From Lysobacteraceae bacterium (lineage in GTDB: Bacteria > Pseudomonadota > Gammaproteobacteria > Xanthomonadales > Xanthomonadaceae), in contig JAEUPQ010000040.1 of assembly GCA_016789405.1 (NCBI GenBank), positions 186,001 to 250,000 of the forward strand: 64,000 nt of DNA. The letters run 5' to 3'. The notes under the pieces were generated by a model. It saw nothing but the letters and a program-made list of their open reading frames with translations. It did no database searches and had not been told where the DNA came from. Below are positions 34,693 through 45,951 of the stretch, one piece after another. Numbering within the stretch: the stretch's first letter is position 1; every line of letters begins with the position of its first letter. Made by a program: the position numbers and the translations under genes.

Positions 34693-34731
34693 ATCTTAAT
34701 GATAATTGTTCTCAAATGCAATGGATTATCA
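34693..34731 (-). promoter_or_regulatory. Iron operon promoter with two Fur boxes
   Basis: On the minus strand TTGCAT (-35) and TAAGAT (-10) are 17 bases apart. Two sites of Fur 7-1-7 type overlap them: 34700-34714 (TGATAAT-T-GTTCTCA, left half perfect, right half 5 of 7) and 34717-34731 (right half ATTATCA perfect, left half weak). This is a typical place for iron repression. The mRNA leader would be about 130 bases. Confidence 0.8.
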
Positions 34732-34756
34732 TTACTGCCCGAGAACACGCGGGCAT

Positions 34757-34786
34757 GAAAAAGGCGGACACCGGGGTGCCCGCCTT
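34757..34786 (-). terminator. Terminator of the suf operon
   Basis: On the minus strand AAGGCGG / CCGCCTT arms with an inner CACC/GGTG stem, then TTTTTC. It is 27 bases past the stop of the Rieske gene and separates the suf operon from the iron promoter. Confidence 0.8.
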
Positions 34787-34812
34787 CGGCAGCAGGTTGG
34801 GCGAGGGCGCGG

Positions 34813-35136
34813 TCAGCTGCGGTCGTCGCGCGTCCAGACCAGGCCGTCTTCGACCTTCACCGGGAATTTCGCCACCGGTTCGTAGGCCGGCGCGCACAGC
34901 GCGGCGCCATCGCGAACCGAGAAGCGTGCGCCGTGCAGGACGCAGGTGATGCTGCCTTCGGCGATGTCGACATCGCCCGAGGACAGCTCGAACTCGTCGT
35001 GGGTGCAGCGATCCTCCAGCGCGTAGAACTCGCCGTCGAGGTTGACGACGACGATGGCGGTATCGCCATCCCATGCGACGGCCTTCTCGCCGGGCAGCAA
35101 CTGCGAAGTGGGGCAGACGAAGACCCAGTCGCTCAT
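34813..35136 (-). CDS. Rieske 2Fe-2S ferredoxin-like protein
   Basis: 107 residues, a complete small Rieske domain: DRCTHDEFELSSG and SITCVLHGARFSV supply the C-x-H and C-x2-H ligands. Usually annotated as non-heme iron oxygenase ferredoxin subunit; here no oxygenase is near and it closes the suf operon, so it may be an electron carrier for Fe-S assembly or repair (inference). Start overlaps the GNAT stop (ATGA). Confidence 0.92.
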   Translation of the reverse strand: MSDWVFVCPTSQLLPGEKAVAWDGDTAIVVVNLDGEFYALEDRCTHDEFELSSGDVDIAEGSITCVLHGARFSVRDGAALCAPAYEPVAKFPVKVEDGLVWTRDDRS

Positions 35137-35708
35137 CGTGCGGTCTCCATGAGGGATGACAGTGGTTTTTCCAGGATCTCGAACCTCAGGTCCGGCCGTT
35201 TCGGCAGGCCGTAGCGGGCATCGCCGTAAGGGAAGGGCTTCCGGATGCCGGTCCGCACGTAGCCGCGACGCACGTAGAACGCGATCAGTTCATCGCGGCA
35301 GTCGATCACGGTCATGCGCATGCGCGCGCAGCCCAGGGTGTCGCGCGCGACGCGCTCGGCTTCGGCCAGCACGGCCTTGCCGATGCCACCGCCCTGGATC
35401 GCCGGGTCGACGGAGAACATGCCGAAATATGCGGTGGGCACGTCGTCGTCGGCCATGTCGTCGGCCACGTCTTCGGCCACGTGCGCGCAGGCGACCATGC
35501 GGCCGCCGTCCTCGGCGACGAGGATGAGGCTGCGCGGCTGTTCCAGATCGGCCCGCAGCATCTCGGCATCGATGCGCTGGCCGTCGAGCAGATCGGCTTC
35601 GGTGGTCCAGCCGATGCGACTGGCGTCGCCGCGATACGCGGACGTGACCAGATCGATCAGGGCGGGGATGTCGGCGATGGTGGCGGTGCGAAAGGCAAGC
35701 GTGGTCAT
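35133..35708 (-). CDS. GNAT-family N-acetyltransferase (suf operon)
   Basis: 191 residues. GNAT core with AYFGMFSVDPAIQGGGIGKA (acetyl-CoA binding motif A is VDPAIQGGGIGKAVL) and YVRRGYVRTGIRKPFPYG. Similar proteins stand between sufS and a Rieske gene in xanthomonads. The target is unknown. Coupled to the Rieske gene; 13 bases after sufS. Confidence 0.87.
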   Translation of the reverse strand: MTTLAFRTATIADIPALIDLVTSAYRGDASRIGWTTEADLLDGQRIDAEMLRADLEQPRSLILVAEDGGRMVACAHVAEDVADDMADDDVPTAYFGMFSVDPAIQGGGIGKAVLAEAERVARDTLGCARMRMTVIDCRDELIAFYVRRGYVRTGIRKPFPYGDARYGLPKRPDLRFEILEKPLSSLMETAR

Positions 35709-35721
35709 GGTCGGTGGTCGA

Positions 35722-36963
35722 TCAGGCGAGCAGGGTGCGCACCTTGCGCAGCGCCGCTGCGAAGCGCTCGATTTCTTCATGCGTGTTGTAGAACGCGAAC
35801 GACGCGCGGCAGGTCGCCGGCACGCCGTAGAAGTGCATCAGCGGATGCGCGCAATGATGTCCCGAGCGGACCGCCACGCCTTCGAGATCGAGCAAGGTCG
35901 CCAGGTCGTGCGCATGCGCGCCCTGGATCAGGAAGCTGATCACCGCAGCCTTGTCCGGTGCTTCGCCGAGGATCCGCAGGCCATCGATCTTGCGCAGTTC
36001 CTCGGTCGCATGCGCGAGCAGTTCGGCCTCGCGCGCCTCCACTGCATCCATGCCGAGCGCGGACAGATAATCGACCGCCGCGCCCAGGCCGATGTGGCCG
36101 GCGATGTTCGGCGTGCCGGCTTCGAAGCGGTGCGGGCCGTCGTTGAAGATCGTGCCTTCGAAACGCACTTCCTTGATCATCTCGCCACCGCCGAGGAACG
36201 GCGGCATCGCGGCCAGGTGTTCCCTGCGCGCCCACAGTGCGCCGGTGCCGGTCGGGCCGCACATCTTGTGCCCGGTGATCGCGTAGAAATCGCATCCCAG
36301 CGACGGGATGTCCAGCGCGCGATGCGGCGCCGCCTGCGACCCGTCGATCACGGTCGTGATCCCGCGCTTGCGTGCCTCGCGGCAGATGTCCTTCACGGGG
36401 TTGACCGTGCCCAGCACGTTGCTGACATGGGTGAGCGCCAGCAGCTTCACGTCCGGCGTCATCGCCGCATGCAGCGCTTCGAGGTCGAGCGTGCCGTCTT
36501 CGCGGATTTCGGCGACCTTGATCACCGCACCGGTGCGTTCGGCGACGAGTTGCCAGGGCACGATGTTCGCGTGGTGTTCCATCCGGCTGACCAGGATCGC
36601 GTCGCCGGGCTTCAGGCGCGGCAGCGCCCACGAGTACGCCACCAGGTTGATCGCGAACGTCGTGCCGCTGCACAGCACAAGTTCGTCGCGATGCGCCCTG
36701 AGGAAGGCTGCGAGCTTCGTGCGCGAGGACTCGTAGGCTTCGGTCGCTTCGGTGCCCAGTGCATGCACGGCGCGACTGACGTTGGCGTTGTGGCGGCGGA
36801 AGAAATCGTCGACCGTGTCGATGACCTTCGCCGGTTTCTGCCCGGTGTTGGCCGAGTCGAGGTAGACCAGCGGCTTGCCGTGGACTTCGCGGGTCAGCAG
36901 CGGGAAATCCGCGCGGATCGCGCTCCAGTCGATGGCGGCGGCCAGGCCGAGGGGTGTGCTCAT
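35722..36963 (-). CDS. sufS: Cysteine desulfurase SufS
   Basis: 413 residues. PLP enzyme removing sulfur from cysteine for Fe-S cluster building. PLP lysine K233 in YAITGHKMCGPTGTG, and the persulfide cysteine C371 in VRSGHHCAHPLMHF. N-terminal pattern LVYLDSANTGQKPAKVID fits the SufS group. No sufE or sufU gene is present in the operon, although SufS needs a sulfur acceptor. The ATG overlaps the sufD stop. Confidence 0.96.
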   Translation of the reverse strand: MSTPLGLAAAIDWSAIRADFPLLTREVHGKPLVYLDSANTGQKPAKVIDTVDDFFRRHNANVSRAVHALGTEATEAYESSRTKLAAFLRAHRDELVLCSGTTFAINLVAYSWALPRLKPGDAILVSRMEHHANIVPWQLVAERTGAVIKVAEIREDGTLDLEALHAAMTPDVKLLALTHVSNVLGTVNPVKDICREARKRGITTVIDGSQAAPHRALDIPSLGCDFYAITGHKMCGPTGTGALWARREHLAAMPPFLGGGEMIKEVRFEGTIFNDGPHRFEAGTPNIAGHIGLGAAVDYLSALGMDAVEAREAELLAHATEELRKIDGLRILGEAPDKAAVISFLIQGAHAHDLATLLDLEGVAVRSGHHCAHPLMHFYGVPATCRASFAFYNTHEEIERFAAALRKVRTLLA

Positions 36964-38257
36964 TCGGGGGCGACTCGCGAGAGGTGGGCGTCCAGGATCG
37001 TGGTCAGTGCGTCGCGCAGCGCGACGTCGTCGATGATGGCGAGCACTTCGCGACAGAACGCAGCGGTGAGCAGCGCACGTGCCTGGGGTTCCGGCAGCCC
37101 GCGCGAACGCAGGTAGAACAGGGCGGTCGGATCGATCTGGCCCACGGTCGCGCCGTGCGCAGCCTGCACTTCGTCGGCATGGATGACGAGGACGGGCTGG
37201 GTATCGATCTCGGCATTGGCCGAGAGCAGCAGGTTCTTGTTCGACAGGTTGGCGTCGGTGCCGTCCGCGCCTTCGCGGATGGTGATGCCGCCGTGGAACA
37301 CCGCGCGTCCGCGGCCGGCGGCCAGGCCGCGCCACAGCAGGTCGCAGGACGTGTCGCGGGCGATGTGTTCGATGCCGAGGCGGGTGTCGACGTGGCGCTT
37401 GCCGTCGGCCAGCAGCACGCCGTTCGCAGCGAGCTTCGCGCCTTCGCCTTCCAGTCGGACGTTGAGTTCGTGGCGGGACAGTCCGGCGCCAAGTTCGAGG
37501 TCGAGGCGGCGGTAGTCGGCATCGCGCGCCAGCACGACGTCGGTGCGGACGAACGCGCTGGCACTGTCGGCATCGTCCTGCACGCGGGCGTGGACGAGGC
37601 GTGCCCGCTGCCCGACATGCGCGTGCAGCACGTGGTTGCGCAGGCCGCGATCCTCGCCGAGCGCGACATGGTGTTCGACCACGGTGAGCGCTGCGTCGTT
37701 GCGCAGGTCGATCAGGTGGCGCAGGTGCGCGGCCGTGTCGGCCTGCGTGCCGCTGGCGACGAACACGAGGTGGAGCGAAACATCGACGACCACCGACGCA
37801 TCGACGCGGATGAACGCGCCTTCTTCGGCCAATGCAGCGTTGGCGACGGCGAAGAGCTCGTCCGCACCGGCATAGCGGCGCTGCAGGACGTTCGCATCGC
37901 GCGGTTCGCCCTCGCGCAACACGCGCGACAGCGACAGGGCTTCGACGCCCTGGGGCAGGTCGGAGACGTCGCTGCGGGCCGCATCGAAACGACCGTCCAC
38001 GAAGACCATCCGCGGCATCGGGATCGAGGACAGGCGTGCGTCGAGTGCCACGGCATCGACGCTGCCCGCGTCCGCAGGCGCGAAGCCGCGGCGTTCGAGC
38101 GCGCGCAGCGGCGTGTATTTCCAGGCTTCGCTGCGCGGGGGCGGCAGGCCATCGCGCAGCAGGGTTTCGAGTGCCGCGCGACGACTGTCGCCGAGTCCGG
38201 CGGCTTCGCGCTGCGCCAGGGCATCGAAGGCCTGCGCGAACGAGTCGAGCAATGCGC

Positions 38258-38261
<4 letters not shown>
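36960..38261 (-). CDS. sufD: Fe-S assembly protein SufD
   Basis: 433 residues, the beta-helix scaffold partner of SufB and SufC. Recognised from LPPPRSEAWKYTPLRALERR, HLVFVASGTQADTAAHLRHL and VLVIHADEVQAAHGATVGQI followed by DPTALFYLRSRGLP. Overlaps sufC by four bases and sufS by four bases, giving fixed stoichiometry through coupling. Confidence 0.95.
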
Positions 38262-39024
<763 letters not shown>

Positions 39025-39031
<7 letters not shown>

Positions 39032-39893
39032 GTCGAAAGTCCAGGATGACGCAAGGAATGTGAGGGTGGGCGCGGCAGGCGGAACATCACCTCGCCCTTG
39101 TCGGTGAGTTCGCCGCGGTGCCAGCCGTTGGCGCGATAGAAGGCATCGGCGCGAGTGTCCGGCGAGGTGCTGAGCGACACGGTGTCGATGCCCTGTGCGA
39201 ACAGCCAGTCGGTGGCCACTGCGATCAGGCGGCGGCCGATGCCCAGGCCTTCCTGCTCGGGGTCGACGAACAACGCCCAGATGTCTGCCTGAGCCAAGCG
39301 CGCGACGGAAAAGCCGAGGATGCGGCCGTCCTGCTCGCAGACCCAGCTGTTCGACGCGCCGGCATTGCCCAGGTGGGCGCGATAGACCTCGGGCGTGAGC
39401 CAGGAGGGATCGCTCAGGGTGTTCTCGCGCACGTCCATGCGGATCGCGTGCATTGCCGGAATGTCGGCATCGACCGCTTCCCGCACGCGCATCGCGCCGG
39501 CACCGCTCGCCAGCAAGCGCAGGGCCTCCAGCGCGTCCTCGCGCTGCGCCCAGGGCACGAACAGGTGGTCGTGGAAGTACGCCGATACCGCGTTGCAGGG
39601 AATGTCGCGATCGGCCAGCGCGCCTGCGATCGCGGCCATCATGCCCACCGCGTCGAGGCTCGAGTGGATGCGCAGGGTGATCTGCGCCCAGCGCGGCTCG
39701 TCGCTGCCAGCGTGCCCGCCGGCCGTGGTTTCGACCACGACGGTCGTGCCTTCGTCCTCGCGGAACAGCATGATCGCGTCCGGCGGCACCGGCGTGTCGT
39801 GCGCCTGCGTGCGGATCGCGCGCGGACGCGCAGCCAGCGCCGGCGAGAGCCCGGCCAGAAGACGCTGCAGATCGGTTTCGCCGACGCTCGCGG

Positions 39894-39897
<4 letters not shown>
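39025..39897 (-). CDS. ACT-domain / GNAT acetyltransferase fusion
   Basis: 290 residues. N-terminal half (about 1-130) is an ACT domain of the DUF2241 type: LQRLLAGLSPALAARPRAIR, ITLRIHSSLDAVGMMAAIAG and AVSAYFHDHLFVPWAQREDA. The C-terminal half (about 137-285) is a GNAT acetyltransferase: IWALFVDPEQEGLGIGRRLI and AFYRANGWHRGELTDKGEVM. The ACT part may sense an amino acid such as cysteine and the GNAT part acetylate a target (inference). Overlaps at both ends with sufB and sufC show it is a true operon member. Confidence 0.85.
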
Positions 39898-41369
<1,472 letters not shown>

Positions 41370-41378
41370 GTCGTTGCC

Positions 41379-41831
41379 TCAGCGCGCGGTCAGCGCGACG
41401 GGAATGGCCTTGCGCGGCAGCGGCGCGCCGGGCGGCAGGGCCATGTCGGCCAGCGAGATCCCGCGCAGGGCCTCGGCGACCACGTCATTGATGCGGCGCC
41501 AGTTGGCCCGGGCGCCGCAGGATTGTTCGATGCCGCACTGACCCTCGTGCACGCTGCACTCGGTCATCGCCAGCGGGCCTTCCATCGCCTCGAGGATCTG
41601 CACCAGCGAGATCTCGGCGGCAGGCCGGGCCAGGCGATAGCCGCCGGTGGCCCCGCGGAACGCCTGCACCAGTCCGGCCTGGGCCAGCGGCTTCAGCACC
41701 TTGGCCACGGTCGGCGCTTCCAGCCCGGCGCGTTCGGCCAGGCCGCTGGCGCTGAGCACGGCATCGGGCGCGCTGGCCAGGACGGTCAGCACCACGGTGG
41801 CGTAATCGGTGAGCTTCGTGACGCGGAGCAT
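41379..41831 (-). CDS. sufR: SUF system Rrf2-family Fe-S regulator
   Basis: 150 residues. N-terminal winged helix (LTDYATVVLTVLASAPDAVL; APTVAKVLKPLAQAGLVQAF) and IscR-like cluster ligands C92-x6-C99-x5-C105. Matches the Rrf2 group that heads SUF operons in xanthomonads. It most likely represses the operon when it holds a 2Fe-2S cluster. Start MLRVTKLTDY chosen because Rrf2 proteins begin exactly here and the promoter lies just upstream. The symbol is provisional; the group is not related to cyanobacterial SufR. Confidence 0.9.
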   Translation of the reverse strand: MLRVTKLTDYATVVLTVLASAPDAVLSASGLAERAGLEAPTVAKVLKPLAQAGLVQAFRGATGGYRLARPAAEISLVQILEAMEGPLAMTECSVHEGQCGIEQSCGARANWRRINDVVAEALRGISLADMALPPGAPLPRKAIPVALTAR

Positions 41832-41865
41832 GAGTCCGGCCGGCGCGGGATAAAAGAGGACCGAA

Positions 41866-41894
41866 ATTGTACGCTTTCGGCGCCCCCAGCTCAA
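41866..41894 (-). promoter_or_regulatory. Promoter of the suf operon
   Basis: On the minus strand TTGAGC (-35) and TACAAT (-10) with 17-base spacing, start of transcription expected near 41859, 28 bases before the regulator ATG. The -10 is 5 of 6. Autoregulation by the Rrf2 protein is expected, but no clear site could be read. Confidence 0.65.
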
Positions 41895-42051
41895 ATCGGG
41901 CCACCGGAACGCTCAGTGGCGGGGCGGACCTGCGGCAGCCATGCGGCTGCGGGTGACGAATGTCAGGTACGAAGACTGACGAACGCCAATGGTCGCGACG
42001 GCGCCGATCCGGAGAATTCCGTCCATACCGCCACGGACACAGGAGTCCGCC

Positions 42052-42327
42052 ATGAATGCCCGAGTGACCACCAACAATCAGGTCGGCAACGTCTTCGAGA
42101 AGACGCTTTTCGAGAGCGGCCTCCACACCGTCGCCGGCCAGCTGGTCGAACGCGCCGCCCAGGTGTCGACAGAAGCCAACGGGTCCCGCCTGCTGCGCTG
42201 GGTGCTGGCGATCGGTGCGATCTTCCTTGCCTGGAAGGCACTGCGCGGCCTGAAGTCGATCTTCTGGACCCTGTTCGGCCTGGGCATGATGGTGTACTGG
42301 ACGGGCATGTGGCGCATGTGGGCCTGA
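42052..42327 (+). CDS. Small membrane protein of unknown function
   Basis: 91 residues with a soluble N-terminal half (KTLFESGLHTVAGQLVERAA) and two closely spaced hydrophobic segments (LLRWVLAIGAIFLAWKAL; SIFWTLFGLGMMVYWTGMW). AGGAG 7 bases before the ATG supports the start. No family recognised. Lies on the same strand as the SET gene, 95 bases upstream. Confidence 0.7.
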   Translation: MNARVTTNNQVGNVFEKTLFESGLHTVAGQLVERAAQVSTEANGSRLLRWVLAIGAIFLAWKALRGLKSIFWTLFGLGMMVYWTGMWRMWA

Positions 42328-42422
42328 CCTGGCCATGCGCTGCGGCGCAGGGCGGCCGCAAGCCGCCCTGCGGGCAAAATGGGCCATAATCCAAGGCCTC
42401 CTCCGTTGGATCCCAGTGCGCC

Positions 42423-42893
42423 ATGCCCAAGAAGAAGATCGTCGCCCGTCTTTCCAGCATCCACGGCAATGGCGTGTTCGCCGACGAGCAGATCCGCAAG
42501 GGCGACCGCATCGTCCGCTACAAGGGCACGCTCCGCACGCACAAGGAGGTCGATCGTCTCTACGGCGAACAGGACGAGAACGGCCACACCTTCCTCTTCA
42601 CCCTCAACGACGATTACGTGATCGACGCCAACGAGGGCGGCAACGTCGCGCGCTGGATCAACCACAGCTGCGACCCGAACTGCGAATCGGTGATCGAGGA
42701 AAACGACAAGGGCAAGGCGCACAAGGACAAGGTCTTCATCGAAGCCATCCGCGACATCAAGCCTGGCGAAGAGTTGACCTACAACTACGGCATCGTGCTC
42801 GAAGAGCGCTATACCGCGAAGCTCAAGAAGCTGTGGGAATGCCGCTGCGGTTCGAAGAAGTGCACCGGGACGATGCTGCAGCCCAAACGCTGA
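42423..42893 (+). CDS. SET-domain protein lysine methyltransferase
   Basis: 156 residues: a minimal SET domain. SIHGNGVFADEQIRKGD (SAM-binding start), R78-WINHSC-83 (knot), E116-ELTYNYG (Y120, Y122 of the active site), and a post-SET zinc site (C140-x-C142-x4-C147 with C87 of HSCDPNC). All features needed for SAM-dependent lysine methylation are visible. Eukaryote-like SET genes occur in several bacteria including xanthomonads; bacterial targets are mostly unknown (histone-like proteins have been proposed). Confidence 0.9.
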   Translation: MPKKKIVARLSSIHGNGVFADEQIRKGDRIVRYKGTLRTHKEVDRLYGEQDENGHTFLFTLNDDYVIDANEGGNVARWINHSCDPNCESVIEENDKGKAHKDKVFIEAIRDIKPGEELTYNYGIVLEERYTAKLKKLWECRCGSKKCTGTMLQPKR

Positions 42894-43052
42894 TGTCGTG
42901 ATTCGCCGGCCTCGGCCGGATGCTGCCGCCAGCTTCGGCAAAGTCCGGAGTGACGGAGGATGCGACGAGCGGAAAGTTCCCATGACTTAAGACAGTCGTC
43001 GCAGTTCCGATGCGGCGCCAGCATGTGCGCACGTTTTCAATCGGGATGTGCC

Positions 43053-45290
43053 ATGCGCGCATTGATGTCTGCCCTGGTCTTCTCGTTGCCCCTGCCGGCC
43101 GTCGCCATCGAAGTGGACGGCCGGATCGATCCCACGGAATGGGCCGATGCGCAACGCGTCGACGACTTCCGCATGACCCAGCCTCTCACCCGCGAGCCCA
43201 CTCGCCACGGCACCGAAGCCTGGTACAAGGCGACTGAGCAGGGCCTGGCCATCGCGTTCCGCAACCGCCAGCCGGCCGACGTGCCGCGCACGAAGCAGCG
43301 CTTCCAGCGCGACCGCAACGGCAACGTCGACCGCGTCAACGTGTACGTGGATTTCGACGGCGACGGCCGCAGCGGTTACAACTTCATGGTCGGACTGTCG
43401 GACGACATCGCCGACAGCACCATCAGCAACGAGAACCAGTTCAATGGCGACTGGGACGGCAACTGGACGCACGCAGTGTCCGAGGATGCCGAAGGCTGGT
43501 CCGCCGAAATGCTCATTCCCTGGCACATCGCGCCGATGCGCCAGGGCGATGGCAAGACCCGCACGATCGGCCTGGCCTTCGACCGCGTGGTCGGCAACAG
43601 CAACGAGCGCATGGCCTGGCCGGCGATCAGCTTCAACGAGCAGCGCTACCTCAGCGAATTGCGCAAGGTCGAAGTCCCGCAGTACAGCCAGTCGCTGCTT
43701 GCGATCACGCCGTACGTGGTCGGTCTGTACGACAACGTCGACGGCAAGGCCGACTTCGATGCAGGCGCAGACATCTTCTGGAAGCCGAACGGCCAGTTCC
43801 AGCTCAGTGGCACGATCAATCCGGATTTCGGCCAGGTCGAGAGCGACGGCATCGTGGTCAACTTCAGCGCCATCGAAACCTTCTTCGGCGACAAGCGTCC
43901 GTTCTTCACCGAGAACCAGGGGTATTTCGAAGTGCCTTTCGGTTCGCTCGGCAATGCGCAGCAGCTGATCTACACCCGTCGCATCGGTGCCCTCGCCGAT
44001 GACGGCAAGAGCGCCGGCGACGTCGCTGCCGCGGTGAAGATCAACGGCAGCATCGGCGGATTCGGTTACGGCGTGTTCGCCGCCACCGAGAACGACGACG
44101 TCGGCCGCGACTTCTACGCGCTGCGCGCCACCCGCGATTTCGCAGGGCATGGCGTCGGGGCGATGGTGACCCGGGTCAATCGTCCGTTCTTCGATCGCGA
44201 GGCCACGGTCTTTTCGCTCGACCATCGCTGGAGCCCGAATGCGCGCTGGACCGTGCGCAGCAACGTCGTCGGATCCAGCGTCGAGCAGGGTGGCGACCGC
44301 GTGCGCGATAGCGGCGGACAGATGCGCATCGACCACCAGATCAACGATGCCTGGCGCCAGCAGCTCTACCTGCTGCACACCGGCGGCGACCTGCAACTCA
44401 ACGATTTCGGATTCCTGGATCGCAACAACTTCAACTACGGTCGCTACGAGTTGTCGCGTCGCATCACCGACCTGCCCGCCGAATCGCCCTATGCATCGCA
44501 CCAGTGGCGCTACGCGGTCTCCCGTCGCACGAACGACGATGGCGTGCACATCGCCGATGCCTTCGCGATCAATCGCGGCAGCGAACGCCGCGATGGCGGC
44601 AACCAGTTCTTCGAGATCGCCGGCTGGACCTCGGGCCACGACGACCTGATCACCCGCGGCAATGGCCCGGTCAAGCATCCCGGACGGCTGTTCGGCTTTG
44701 CCGAGCGCTTCTTCCCGAAGAAGAAGCATTGGTCGCTCTACACCAATCTCCGCTACAACGCCGAAGGACTGGGCGGCATCGATCGTGGCGCGTGGTCGAC
44801 GACGCTGGAGCCCGCCTATGCCGTCAACGACGATCTTTCGTTCTCGCTCGGCCTGGAATTGCAGCGCAATCCCGACTGGGTGATCTGGGACCGCGACACC
44901 CGACGCCTGGTGACCTACGGCTCGGAACAGGCCTTGCTCACCTTGGGCAGCGTCTGGCTGATCGATGGCAAGCAGGAATTGCGCGTGCGCCTGGAGGCGC
45001 TGGGCCTGGATGCGGACGCCAAGCACGCCTCGCGTGTCGGGCCCGGCGGCGAGCCAGTGCGCGATCCCGGTGCGGTCAACGACTTCGCCTTGCGCAACCT
45101 CGGGTTCCAGGTGCGCTACCGCTACGAGTTCGCGCCGCTGTCCTATCTCTACGTGGCCTACGTGCGTGGCGGTTCGCTGTTCCAGCGCGGCGCCGGTCCG
45201 TATTCGGTCGGCGAGGAATTCAGCGAAGCCTTCGACATGCGTGACAGCGAACAGCTGCTGGTGAAGCTGTCCTACCGGTTCGAGATCTGA
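43053..45290 (+). CDS. DUF5916 / CBM9-like outer-membrane protein
   Basis: 745 residues. Signal peptide (MRALMSALVFSLPLPAVAIE), a CBM9-like beta-sandwich (about 20-220: DGRIDPTEWADAQRVDDF, VNVYVDFDGDGRSGYNFMVG), then the DUF5916 region with FQLSGTINPDFGQVESDGIV and FFTENQGYFEVPFG, and a barrel-like C-terminus ending in an aromatic-rich strand (LLVKLSYRFEI). Probably an outer membrane protein; ligand unknown. The upstream in-frame ATGs at 42960 and 43023 would spoil the signal peptide. Confidence 0.85.
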   Translation: MRALMSALVFSLPLPAVAIEVDGRIDPTEWADAQRVDDFRMTQPLTREPTRHGTEAWYKATEQGLAIAFRNRQPADVPRTKQRFQRDRNGNVDRVNVYVDFDGDGRSGYNFMVGLSDDIADSTISNENQFNGDWDGNWTHAVSEDAEGWSAEMLIPWHIAPMRQGDGKTRTIGLAFDRVVGNSNERMAWPAISFNEQRYLSELRKVEVPQYSQSLLAITPYVVGLYDNVDGKADFDAGADIFWKPNGQFQLSGTINPDFGQVESDGIVVNFSAIETFFGDKRPFFTENQGYFEVPFGSLGNAQQLIYTRRIGALADDGKSAGDVAAAVKINGSIGGFGYGVFAATENDDVGRDFYALRATRDFAGHGVGAMVTRVNRPFFDREATVFSLDHRWSPNARWTVRSNVVGSSVEQGGDRVRDSGGQMRIDHQINDAWRQQLYLLHTGGDLQLNDFGFLDRNNFNYGRYELSRRITDLPAESPYASHQWRYAVSRRTNDDGVHIADAFAINRGSERRDGGNQFFEIAGWTSGHDDLITRGNGPVKHPGRLFGFAERFFPKKKHWSLYTNLRYNAEGLGGIDRGAWSTTLEPAYAVNDDLSFSLGLELQRNPDWVIWDRDTRRLVTYGSEQALLTLGSVWLIDGKQELRVRLEALGLDADAKHASRVGPGGEPVRDPGAVNDFALRNLGFQVRYRYEFAPLSYLYVAYVRGGSLFQRGAGPYSVGEEFSEAFDMRDSEQLLVKLSYRFEI

Positions 45291-45311
45291 GACCCGGCGC
45301 GGCGTCGCGGG

Positions 45312-45887
45312 TCACCGATCCAGTTCGATGACGACCCGCCCGTTGCGGATGAGCGTACCGGCGATCCGGCGATCGCCGAGTTTCTGCTGCAGGTCGGGTT
45401 CGAGGCGGTAGACCGGCTCGCTGCGTGCGTAATCACGCAGCCAGCCGTTGATGAGGTCGCGCCCCGTCGCGTTCATGCGGCCACCCAGCAGCGGCAGTTC
45501 GGCAGACTCCAGTTCGGGTTCTTCCATGTACAGCGCATTGGTGCGGGTGTCGTAGCGCAGGCCGCTGGTCAACGCGAAATGTCCCGCCGGGCGGTCGGAG
45601 CGCATGCCCAACCCTTCCAGGCCGACATCGAAATCCAGGTGCAGCCGCGTGCTTTCGGGCGGAATGGCGACGCGCGGGTTGAGCACGGTCAGCGTGACCA
45701 GACCGCCGAGTTGTTCGTAGTCGCGGGGATAGTGCTTGTCGAGATACTTCTGCAACTGCGCTGGCGAGAGCGAGGCCTGGTTGCCGAGCAGTGCCTGCGC
45801 GGTTTCCAGCGTGGCGCAGGAGGCGAGTGCGGCCGAGCTGGCAAGCAGCAATGCGGCGCGGAGCAGTGTGCGGCGTCGGGCGATCAT
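45312..45887 (-). CDS. DUF1439 lipoprotein
   Basis: 191 residues. Twin-arginine-like basic start (MIARRRTLLRAALLLASSAA) with lipobox LASC, so outer- or inner-membrane lipoprotein. Mature region shows the DUF1439 (YceB-like) pattern: SPAQLQKYLDKHYPRDYEQL and a C-terminal LGDRRIAGTLIRNGRVVIEL. GGAGAA lies 5 bases before ATG. Follows the Cdd1-like gene by 64 bases. Confidence 0.85.
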   Translation of the reverse strand: MIARRRTLLRAALLLASSAALASCATLETAQALLGNQASLSPAQLQKYLDKHYPRDYEQLGGLVTLTVLNPRVAIPPESTRLHLDFDVGLEGLGMRSDRPAGHFALTSGLRYDTRTNALYMEEPELESAELPLLGGRMNATGRDLINGWLRDYARSEPVYRLEPDLQQKLGDRRIAGTLIRNGRVVIELDR

Positions 45888-45951
45888 GGCGTTCTCCGGG
45901 GATGGAGGAACGATGGTCCGCCGCCGGTGAACCGGGCGTGATCGCGGCGGG

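Noticed and set aside
32443..34758. Long plus-strand frame opposite the TonB receptor
   Set aside because: Low-complexity Ala/Val/Gly/Arg translation typical of antisense to a high-GC gene; it would also run through the receptor promoter.
41823..41894. Extended N-terminus of the SUF regulator from an upstream in-frame ATG
   Set aside because: It would run through the -10 and -35 elements; Rrf2 proteins begin at MLRVTKLTDY.
42960..43052. Longer N-terminus of the DUF5916 protein
   Set aside because: The added residues are charged and would abolish the evident signal peptide starting at 43053.
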